A stretch of DNA of 6,554 nt from RGIG3135 sp964477115 (GTDB taxonomy: Bacteria > Actinomycetota > Coriobacteriia > Coriobacteriales > Eggerthellaceae). A program made the translations under genes and the position numbers. The stretch is from NCBI GenBank assembly GCA_964477115.1, contig CAYZCY010000055.1, forward strand, positions 1-6,554, read 5' to 3'. The stretch's first letter is position 1. The number at the start of each line of letters is the position of its first letter. Of the stretch, positions 1-6,388 are shown one piece after another. Under the pieces are notes generated by a model. It had not been told where the DNA came from. It was given only the letters and a program-made list of their open reading frames with translations, and did not search any database.

Positions 1-189
1 CCCCGCGATTTCGTAGGACTCAACGGCTTTTCCGCCGGACCCGTAGATCTCAACCGCGTTTCTGTACACGCGCGGAAGTTTGGAGGCGGGTGCTCGGAAG
101 CGGAGCGCACGGGTGGCGTCGAGGTGCTTGGAGGCGTCTCTGTGCGCGACAGAAGAGCACGGATTCTGGTCCGCAGACGCTGCGCTCAT
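1..189 (-). CDS. Unrecognised protein, N-terminal part, runs off left edge
   Basis: This leftward reading frame opens with ATG at 189-187 and stays open for 63 codons to the window edge, so only the N-terminus is present. The protein starts MSAASADQNP and, after a polar stretch of about 35 residues that looks disordered, reads ASKLPRVYRNAVEIYG, then SGGKAVESYEIAG at the edge. I do not recognise the family. Coding support comes from codon usage: by hand count 46 of 63 codons end in G or C, and the last 30 codons read like an ordinary folded protein. An imperfect ten-residue repeat is visible near the edge (AVEIY then AVESY). No convincing Shine-Dalgarno precedes the ATG, so the start is uncertain; an in-frame TTG lies at 216-214 and a GTG at 69-67. 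It is divergent from the TIR gene. The opposite strand is also open here, but that frame is best read as its mirror. Confidence 0.55.
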   Translation of the reverse strand, partial: MSAASADQNPCSSVAHRDASKHLDATRALRFRAPASKLPRVYRNAVEIYGSGGKAVESYEIAG

Positions 190-230
190 CGAGATGCCAC
201 GATAAACGCCAGGCAAGAGTTACGTGATCA

Positions 231-259
231 TTTATCATGTCCAAGGAAGCAAAGCCCAA
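231..259 (-). promoter_or_regulatory. Candidate promoter for the leftward gene
   Basis: On the minus strand, TTGGGC (259-254) and GATAAA (236-231) are separated by 17 bases and match three and four of six consensus bases. This would place transcription start about 35 bases before the ATG at 189. It is a by-eye match to a sigma-70-type promoter and the -35 element is poor. Confidence 0.3.
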
Positions 260-287
260 CAGCGGTTGTTTCTGTGCGCGTTCTTTC

Positions 288-293
288 GGGAGG
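288..293 (+). promoter_or_regulatory. Ribosome binding site that fixes the TIR gene start
   Basis: GGGAGG lies seven bases before GTG at 301. It decides the start, because the reading frame is open all the way upstream to position 1 and earlier in-frame starts lack such a site. Confidence 0.85.
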
Positions 294-300
294 TTCTAGC

Positions 301-3300
301 GTGTTTTGCGGAAGATGCAACAAGCCAATAGTCGATGATGCCGCATTTTGCCCTCACTGCGCTGCGCCGGTGCCCGGTGCGCCTGCGTACGACGACTACG
401 AATACGAGGCATTCATTAGCTATCGTCACCTTCCAACCGATCGAAACGTAGCCGTTAAGCTTCAGAAGGCGCTCGAGGGTTTCGTCATTCCTCAGCAGCT
501 GCGCGAGTTAAAGGGCGGCAGCAAGAAGCTCGGTCGACTCTTCCGCGATGAAGACGAGCTTCCTACCGCGAGCTCTCTGCCGGACCAGATTCGAGATGCT
601 CTCATTCACTCGCCTTATCTCATCGTCATATGCACGCCTCAGATGCGCGAAAGTCAGTGGGTTCGTCGCGAGGTCGAGCTGTTCGCGTCCTATCACGGCA
701 GGGACCGCATTCGCATTGCGCTAGCGGCGGGGGAGCCCAGCGAAAGCTTCCCTGAGCTGCTTCTTACCCGCACCGTCGTAGATCAAGACGGCACGGTGCG
801 TGAAATCGAAGAGGAGCCTCTGGCGGCTGATTTCCGCGATCTTTCGCGCAAGAAGTTCAACCTTGAGATGCTGCGCATAGCCGCACCGCTTATCGGATGC
901 GGTTTCGATGACCTGCGCCAGCGTCAAAAGGCTCGCCAGCAGCGCATGTTGCTCACGGCTACCACGGCGATAGCCGCAGTATCCCTCGCCTTCGGTTCCT
1001 TCTCGTATTACCAACAGCTTCAAATCAAGGAAAATTACCGCCAGGTGCAGATCAAGGAATCTGAGTTTCTCGCTAGCGAATCGAGCGAGCTTCTCGCAAA
1101 AGCCGACCGCCATCAGGCGATTTCGGTGGCATTGGCGGCTTTGCCCGAAAGCTCGACCAGCAACGACAGGCCCTATGTGCCCTCCGCTCAACTAGCGCTC
1201 ACAAACGCCTTGGGCGTATACCCCGTTCAGTCCCACTGGCGCGAGGAGTACTCGATTCCCGATTCCTGGAATTTCACCGCGGCCTTTGACGATGATGGCC
1301 TCATGGCTTTCATTGGCTCTGACCGCAGCGTGGTGGTTTGGAACCTTCGCGCTGGTTTCGAACAGGTTCGAATTGATGTGGAAGGTGAGCTCGACCTGCT
1401 CCCCGATTCATCATATTCGCCCGTGAGGGAGCTTGTGTTTACCGATGCCGGCTTGATATGCACGAGCTCTCGTGCCGTTGCTTGCTTTGATCTCGAGACG
1501 GGTGAATTGAAGTGGTCCGTGTTTCTAGAAGGGGCCAGCGCCACCGAGCACGCGGCTCTTTCGCCTGATGGCACCATCTTGGCTGTGTTTGAGGAATCCC
1601 ATTACCCTGTAGATAACCTTGCTCAAAAGCTTTCGAATCGTATTCACTTCATCAAGGTAGCGGACGGCTCCGCAGTTGCCGTTCATGAGTTGTCTCTCGC
1701 AGAGGCTGACTCGATGATATTTGCGACTGATGCTCATATGGCGTTCAACGCTGACGGCAGCAAGCTTGCGTTTGCTCACGAAGGCTGGTGCCTCGTTATG
1801 GATGTGGCAGACGGTTCCGCACGTCAGACCTACCTTAGCTATCCCTATGCCATGTCTGCTCAGTGGGTGGCAGGTCAGCTTATCGTTACGTCTAGCGAAA
1901 ACATTATGCTCGGGACTTCTGGTATGGTGAGCATCGAGGCGTTCGATGAAAACTTGAACAGAAATTGGCAAACAAGCACAACGAGCGGCTCGAGCTTCGA
2001 CTCCGAAGGCGCGTCGTATACCTCACTTGCTGAGGCGATTGGATCTTGGCGCTATGCCGATACCGAAGTTGACCACGTTGCGATGGTGGTAGACAGGAGC
2101 TTGCTCTTCCTCAATGCGGAAACGGGTGAGGAGGCCTCGTCGCTGACGCTCAACAAGCCCTTCTCGGGCGCAAGTCTAATTGAAATTGAGGAAGGCGTTG
2201 GTATTGCTGCTTGTACGGGCGACGGTTACGCTCTGGTCAAGGCTCCCAACAGTGCGAGTGGCAAGGTCCTCGACGCTCTGACCTACATGACCCAGAAAAA
2301 CGTCTACTCTTACTTCACGGTGTATGATGGTCAGGCGCATCTCGTCGAGTGGTCCGATAACCCCGCGAAGTTCAGCGTCTACCGTTATGTTGACGGCCTT
2401 GATGTCGGTGATGCTCCAAAGGTGGAATCGCTCGCCGATATTTCGAATATGTCTTGGAACAACTCCTATGGCTTCGTGGGACGCGCTGAGGACAAGTTCG
2501 TCTGCATCGATCCTTATACGTTTGAAGTTAAGGCTACGGTGGGATCTGATGTGTTCGAAGGAGTCGACATCGAACGCGGGCTTAAAAACCTAGGACTGAG
2601 CGTCACCGAAAACGGAAGCTTCATTGTTTATGGCGATAGGCTAAGCTCCAGTGGCTCCGCTGACTACGGTGCTTTAGTGTATGAGCTCTCGCTCGAAACC
2701 GGTGAGGTGCTGCATAAGCTTGAGCTTGAAGGCATGCAACCGGAAACCTATTACGCAAACGCTGTTGCGTGCGCTACTTTGCCCGACGGTTCTGATGGCT
2801 TCGTCGCATACGACATCGATGAGGTTCGTCTGGTTCCTTGGGATGCACCCGATCAGGCGTTGGCGGTCAATCCTGCCGGCAACCTTCGCGGCGCATTCTA
2901 TGCCAATGGTTTGATGGTAGGTCTTGAATCTAATGTGGTGGAGCGGCCTGGCGGCTACACCTTGACTGGCAGCTATTACACCCTAAACGTCTACGATGTC
3001 CAAACCGGGTCTTTGGTGGAGTCCGAAATTAACGGCTACGCTCCAAGGCTGGGCTTGAAGGACATGGTCGTATTGAGCGATGACGGGAAGCTCCTCGCCG
3101 TTGCCTGCGAAGATGCCAAGATTCGTCTGTTTGACCTTGCTTCGGGCAAGATGCTTTGGGAGACAAGTGACGCCTCCGCTTCTGTCGAGTACCTGACCTT
3201 CGTTCCTGAGACTTACGATGTCTTCGTTCAGGATGAATCCGGGTCTTGCATGCTCATTTCTCGTGAAGAGGGTAAGGTCTCTGCCACCTCGACCCTTGCC

Positions 3301-3624
3301 CTTAATTACGCGGTCGATGGTTGCTGGGCCCTCGATGATGGCAGGCTCGCCGCCAAGTACAAGATGCGCGGTTTGAGCGATAACACCGGCCTGGTCATCC
3401 TTGAGGTTCGCGATGGAATGCTTGATCCCATTGCTGAAATTTACAACGGTTTCTATGTGACTGGCGACGGGGCTCAGGCCTTGGTCATCGACGTTGAAAA
3501 CGAAAACTCCGTTCATGCCGTCACCCTGTTTGATTTGGACGAGTTGATTGATCTTGCGCATGCAGAGGTAGCAGGTCATGAGCTTACTGAGGCCGAGCAG
3601 CTGTTGTATAGGGCGGGCGAATAA
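301..3624 (+). CDS. Zinc-ribbon/TIR-domain membrane protein with long beta-propeller region
   Basis: This is a 1107-residue protein from a GTG start supported by GGGAGG seven bases upstream. Residues 3-20 form a zinc ribbon with two CxxC knuckles (C3/C6 and C17/C20). Residues about 34-145 are a TIR domain: YEAFISYRH opens it, FRDEDELP (81-88) and LIVICTP (107-113) follow, and QWVRREVE (119-126) carries E124, which aligns by motif with the catalytic glutamate of NAD-cleaving TIR domains such as SARM1. A basic stretch (205-215) precedes a single membrane helix (about 216-236). Next come a charged helical linker with QIKE repeated nine residues apart, and the segment LAKADRHQAISVALAALP, typical of the link before WD40 platforms. 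Residues about 315-1090 contain degenerate WD40-like blades, clearest near 330-350 and 926-950 (SDDGKLLAVACEDAKIRLFD), enough for roughly two seven-bladed propellers. TIR proteins of this kind usually hydrolyse or cyclise NAD+ in defence or signalling; activity and trigger are inferred. It is probably the first gene of an operon with the next gene. The positive-inside rule puts TIR in the cytosol and the propeller outside, although unpaired cysteines in the propeller argue for caution. Confidence 0.95.
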   Translation: MFCGRCNKPIVDDAAFCPHCAAPVPGAPAYDDYEYEAFISYRHLPTDRNVAVKLQKALEGFVIPQQLRELKGGSKKLGRLFRDEDELPTASSLPDQIRDALIHSPYLIVICTPQMRESQWVRREVELFASYHGRDRIRIALAAGEPSESFPELLLTRTVVDQDGTVREIEEEPLAADFRDLSRKKFNLEMLRIAAPLIGCGFDDLRQRQKARQQRMLLTATTAIAAVSLAFGSFSYYQQLQIKENYRQVQIKESEFLASESSELLAKADRHQAISVALAALPESSTSNDRPYVPSAQLALTNALGVYPVQSHWREEYSIPDSWNFTAAFDDDGLMAFIGSDRSVVVWNLRAGFEQVRIDVEGELDLLPDSSYSPVRELVFTDAGLICTSSRAVACFDLETGELKWSVFLEGASATEHAALSPDGTILAVFEESHYPVDNLAQKLSNRIHFIKVADGSAVAVHELSLAEADSMIFATDAHMAFNADGSKLAFAHEGWCLVMDVADGSARQTYLSYPYAMSAQWVAGQLIVTSSENIMLGTSGMVSIEAFDENLNRNWQTSTTSGSSFDSEGASYTSLAEAIGSWRYADTEVDHVAMVVDRSLLFLNAETGEEASSLTLNKPFSGASLIEIEEGVGIAACTGDGYALVKAPNSASGKVLDALTYMTQKNVYSYFTVYDGQAHLVEWSDNPAKFSVYRYVDGLDVGDAPKVESLADISNMSWNNSYGFVGRAEDKFVCIDPYTFEVKATVGSDVFEGVDIERGLKNLGLSVTENGSFIVYGDRLSSSGSADYGALVYELSLETGEVLHKLELEGMQPETYYANAVACATLPDGSDGFVAYDIDEVRLVPWDAPDQALAVNPAGNLRGAFYANGLMVGLESNVVERPGGYTLTGSYYTLNVYDVQTGSLVESEINGYAPRLGLKDMVVLSDDGKLLAVACEDAKIRLFDLASGKMLWETSDASASVEYLTFVPETYDVFVQDESGSCMLISREEGKVSATSTLALNYAVDGCWALDDGRLAAKYKMRGLSDNTGLVILEVRDGMLDPIAEIYNGFYVTGDGAQALVIDVENENSVHAVTLFDLDELIDLAHAEVAGHELTEAEQLLYRAGE

Positions 3625-3657
3625 ACAATCCGCTTAGCTATGTGCGGCTTGCTGATA

Positions 3658-3664
3658 GAGGAGG
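3658..3664 (+). promoter_or_regulatory. Ribosome binding site of the RyR-domain gene
   Basis: GAGGAGG stands five bases before ATG at 3670 in the 45-base gap after the TIR gene. The only structure seen in the gap is a four-pair stem (CCGC 3630-3633 with GCGG 3644-3647) with no T tract, so read-through from the TIR gene is expected. Confidence 0.85.
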
Positions 3665-3669
3665 TTTGA

Positions 3670-6165
3670 ATGGGCCAGGGTTTGGTTCTGAGCGATAGCG
3701 TCATATTCCCTTCGGGGCCGAGCATGATTGCGGCTATGGTGATTGGCTTAGCTGTGGGATTGCTTGTGTACCTCATCGCTGCGCGTCCAAAGCTTTTCTT
3801 CGGGCGCCGTGGCGGAAGCCGACAGGATCGCACTCTGGCGCTGTTTTTGGCGGTTATCGCCACCACGGCGATCTTGATCGCGCCCCTGCTGCTCGCTCTG
3901 CAAGGCGGAGATGCCTTTGCATCCATTCCTTTGCTGGGCATTCGCCTTCTGCAGGCTGTGGTTCTCGACAATGGCTTCGTTGATTTCATAGGCGGAACGC
4001 CTCAGGGCATGCTCGCACGCGTTTACTACGTGCTCATCGGCCTTGGTTACATTTTGCTTCCGGTTCTTGCCGCGTTTAACGTGTATGACCTGTTTGCTCA
4101 AAGGTTCAGCTCCTTTCGTATGTGGAAAGCGGCAAAAATCAACGTGAAGGGCAAAAACGCCTACCTATTCAGCGCCTTTAATCCCATTACGTATCGGCTT
4201 GCCAAAGACGCTCAGGCCGCCGATCAGGATGCCGTCGTGCTGTTTGGCGCGATGAGCAAACTCGACCGCGATACCTGGAGCACGGAGATTTCCGATCTCG
4301 ACTACGGCCGGACCATTTGTCTGGAGGCCTCTTACCCGGAGGCCGCGATGCGGCTTTGCTCGGCTTTTGCCTTCAAGAGGCTCTATTGCTTTGCAATCAC
4401 GGATCGTGTTTCGCAGGATATCGCTGATACCTGTCATGCGATCGCCCTCATGCGCGGTCTTGAGACCATAGAAGATGGTGGGGAAGGTAAGCGCTGTCGT
4501 GCTTTCGTGGGGGCGGACGGCAACTGCATGCGTTCTCGAGTTCGCCTTTTCGTTACCTGCGACAGCTTAGATGACGAGCTGGTTCTTGATGCGGCAAACG
4601 GTGACGCTCGCGTGCTTGATCCCCATGCTGAGGCAGGTGCCGTATCCGGTCCCTTGCAGCTTACCGTGCTGAACGAGCCCACGATGGCTATGTTTGATTT
4701 GCTACAAGAAGCACCTCTTCTCGATGTTTTAGGCAATCCCAAGCCTGGTGTCGATGGCCTAAGGCCGGCAGAGCCCGTAACGCTTAATGTGTTGGTGCTT
4801 GGAGAAGGTTCGTTTGCCGAAGAAGCGCTCAAGGGTATTTTGTGGTGCGGTCAGCTCTACAACGTTAAGCTGGAAGTTGAGGTGGTTAGCGCTGCGGCGC
4901 AGAGCTTCAGCAACAGGCTTTACGTTCGTTGCCCTGATCTTCAGACCCAAGATTGCTTTAGCTTGAATTTTACCCAGATGGAGCTTCAATCCCCGGCCTT
5001 TGAGCAAGACTGCCTTGCTCGCTATGCGGGCACCAAGCACCTCTATGTTGTATCGGCGATTGAAGACGATGCCCTGTCGTTTGAGATCGCCATGCGCGTT
5101 CGTCGCTACTTCATAGGTCGCAGCTGCGTGTCCAATGTGGACGTGAGCCATAATCCCTTAGTTGCATGCCTCATTCGTAGCGAGGTTACCAGTTCGCTCA
5201 TCTCTGCGCAGTTTGACGAAGACGTGCCAAACTACGGCATCGTTACCTTCGGCTGCAATGCGAAGCTGTTCAGCTATGCGAGCGTGTTGAACTCGAAGCT
5301 TGAGAGGACGGGTCAGAGAGCATCTGATCTGTACGATGTGGTTTACAACGCGATCGACGGCCGCTTGTTCGCCAGCGAGGACGTCAACGTCTCGGCTTTA
5401 CGGTTCTGTGTCGACAAGGCTTTGAAGCAGGATTTGCCGCAAGAAGATGGAGCGGACGCACGTCCTTTCGGTATTGCTTGCGCGCGTCAGATCGTTCACT
5501 ACAGCAACCTTGCGCAAGCTCTTCATGCAGAATATAAGGCCTGGTCAATTGCATCTTCCGAGCTAACTGACGATGCGATTGTCAGACTTGGTACGGCGGA
5601 ACACGACAGATGGACCATGTTCTACCGTACTCACGGTTTCAGCTTCCTGTCTCCCGAGGAGCAGAGGGCCTATTCTCGTGAACTGTGCGGAAAGAACACC
5701 AGGCACAAGATCGAAGCCCTGCGCAAGCATTCCTTGATGTGCCCCAACGAAGACATTTGGGCAAACTACCTCCATGCTAAGAGCGGTTTTGCATACCTTG
5801 ATCGCGCGGTGCTCCCTGAGGGCGAGGTAAGTCTGAGCGTTACCGCTGTGGATGCTCAAGGCGCTTCGGTTGAGGGGGTTGCCGTACAGCTGCTCAACGG
5901 TTCCTATGAGGTGCTCGAAGAATGGGTTTCGGATGGTGCTGCTCATGCGACCGCATTGCTTCCCTTTGGCTGCTACATTCTTCACCCTGCATCGGCTCTG
6001 CCAGGCTGCGAGTGCGCTCCCGATCTTCAGGTAGAGATAGGGGAGGGGCCTGCCCAGGTCTTGGGTATTGCTTTTGAGGTGGAAGGCAGAGCGCTGGTGA
6101 ATCCCGTGGTCTACGACTGGGCATTTGCTCTTGCGGCTCCCAGTCTTGCTGCAGGTGATAATTAG
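3670..6165 (+). CDS. Membrane protein with two Rossmann-like segments, RyR domain and C-terminal beta domain
   Basis: This 831-residue protein starts at an ATG five bases after GAGGAGG. Three hydrophobic helices lie at about 18-37, 56-77 and 117-140; basic loops after the first (40-54) and third (144-161) place both in the cytosol and so the rest of the protein too. Residues about 162-260 resemble a TrkA-N/RCK-type Rossmann unit without a clean glycine motif (AYLFSAFNPITYRLAKDA). Residues about 370-530 are a second unit with a strand, then LGEGSFAEEAL (377-387). Residues about 635-705 match the bacterial RyR domain: AEHDRW (643-648) followed by the conserved later block RKHSLMCPNEDIW (685-697). 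Residues about 718-805 are beta-rich, with alternating hydrophobics resembling a SpaA/Cna-B fold (VSLSVTAVDAQGASVEGVAV). RyR modules in bacteria are thought to bind ligands, possibly nucleotides. Here it likely senses or transmits the product of the upstream TIR enzyme; this is inference. The membrane part could be an anchor or a pore, but no potassium-channel filter is seen. Closest known architecture is TrkA-N plus RyR. Confidence 0.93.
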   Translation: MGQGLVLSDSVIFPSGPSMIAAMVIGLAVGLLVYLIAARPKLFFGRRGGSRQDRTLALFLAVIATTAILIAPLLLALQGGDAFASIPLLGIRLLQAVVLDNGFVDFIGGTPQGMLARVYYVLIGLGYILLPVLAAFNVYDLFAQRFSSFRMWKAAKINVKGKNAYLFSAFNPITYRLAKDAQAADQDAVVLFGAMSKLDRDTWSTEISDLDYGRTICLEASYPEAAMRLCSAFAFKRLYCFAITDRVSQDIADTCHAIALMRGLETIEDGGEGKRCRAFVGADGNCMRSRVRLFVTCDSLDDELVLDAANGDARVLDPHAEAGAVSGPLQLTVLNEPTMAMFDLLQEAPLLDVLGNPKPGVDGLRPAEPVTLNVLVLGEGSFAEEALKGILWCGQLYNVKLEVEVVSAAAQSFSNRLYVRCPDLQTQDCFSLNFTQMELQSPAFEQDCLARYAGTKHLYVVSAIEDDALSFEIAMRVRRYFIGRSCVSNVDVSHNPLVACLIRSEVTSSLISAQFDEDVPNYGIVTFGCNAKLFSYASVLNSKLERTGQRASDLYDVVYNAIDGRLFASEDVNVSALRFCVDKALKQDLPQEDGADARPFGIACARQIVHYSNLAQALHAEYKAWSIASSELTDDAIVRLGTAEHDRWTMFYRTHGFSFLSPEEQRAYSRELCGKNTRHKIEALRKHSLMCPNEDIWANYLHAKSGFAYLDRAVLPEGEVSLSVTAVDAQGASVEGVAVQLLNGSYEVLEEWVSDGAAHATALLPFGCYILHPASALPGCECAPDLQVEIGEGPAQVLGIAFEVEGRALVNPVVYDWAFALAAPSLAAGDN

Positions 6166-6172
6166 CAAGCAG

Positions 6173-6180
6173 AAGGAGGT
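6173..6180 (+). promoter_or_regulatory. Perfect Shine-Dalgarno before a ten-codon frame
   Basis: AAGGAGGT lies four bases before ATG at 6185 and eight bases after the stop codon of the RyR-domain gene. It is the strongest ribosome binding site in the window, yet the frame it serves ends after ten codons. Confidence 0.7.
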
Positions 6181-6184
6181 CAGC

Positions 6185-6388
6185 ATGGATCTTGCATTGG
6201 TGGTTCTGCCACGATGAAGTATCTAGCTGGCATTTCCCGACCGCTTCCAGGGGCAATCGTGATATTGTTTCCCAGGCATCGCGCGCATGGGGAGAAACTT
6301 CTCGATGTCCCGGTTCGTCACTTAAGGCGAGGGCTTTGTACGCGTGGCAGGAATCGATCATGACGAAGTTGAGGGAGTGCGGCCTTGA
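6185..6388 (+). pseudogene. Possible decayed or leader small gene between the operon and the permease
   Basis: ATG at 6185, behind a perfect Shine-Dalgarno, gives MDLALVVLPR and then TGA at 6215-6217, which overlaps ATG at 6214 (ATGA). The 6214 frame reads 49 codons (MKYLAGISRPLPGAIVILFP onward) to TGA at 6361. The original 6185 frame again looks protein-like from 6326 (GEGFVRVAGI, ending DEVEGVRP) to a TGA at 6386-6388 that overlaps the TTG start of the permease. Two compensating frame changes would join these three pieces into one protein of about 67 residues translationally coupled to the permease. I recognise no family. Alternatives are a short translated leader, a true 49-residue protein, a sequencing error or simple non-coding DNA. 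A small GAGAA/TTCTC inverted repeat (6292-6303) is the only structure noticed. Confidence 0.25.
6371..6377 (+). promoter_or_regulatory. Ribosome binding site of the permease
   Basis: GAGGGAG lies seven bases before TTG at 6385 and favours that start. A second purine run (GAGGGA, 6387-6392) sits only four bases before an in-frame GTG at 6397, which is the alternative start. Confidence 0.55.

Larger units (their letters stand above)
190..300. other. Divergent intergenic region
   Basis: About 110 bases lie between the leftward gene start and the TIR gene start. The region must hold the promoter of the TIR operon, but I see only a weak rightward -10-like TATCAT (233-238) with no acceptable -35. 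An AT-rich core (about 220-240, containing the palindrome TGATCA at 226-231 and the direct repeat ATCAT at 227-231 and 234-238) could be an operator. No RNA gene or hairpin terminator is evident. Confidence 0.4.

Noticed and set aside
210..238. Rightward promoter with TATCAT at 233-238
   Set aside because: The -10 match is moderate but no -35 element occurs at 16 to 18 bases, so I do not list it as a feature.
1..300. N-terminal extension of the TIR gene upstream of 301 (for example from GTG at 124)
   Set aside because: The open frame continues to the window edge but has no ribosome site, reads as low-quality basic sequence, and is the mirror of a better minus-strand coding frame. GTG 301 has GGGAGG at ideal spacing and starts right at the zinc ribbon.
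2983..3579. 198-codon frame on the minus strand inside the TIR gene
   Set aside because: It lies wholly antisense to clear propeller blades, has no recognisable domain, and long antisense openings are expected in GC-rich genes.
3625..3660. Hairpin between the two main genes as a terminator
   Set aside because: The stem is only four base pairs with a ten-base loop and no T tract.
3670..4200. Potassium channel identity for the RyR-domain protein
   Set aside because: No TVGYG-type selectivity filter is present between the helices.
6282..6310. Inverted repeat GAGAA/TTCTC as a terminator or riboswitch
   Set aside because: The stem is five pairs with a two-base loop, no T run follows, and no known riboswitch core is visible.
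5563..6361. Two long minus-strand frames (5563-6186 and 5894-6361)
   Set aside because: They overlap the RyR and beta domains of the plus-strand gene, share no recognisable motif and lack ribosome sites that I can see.
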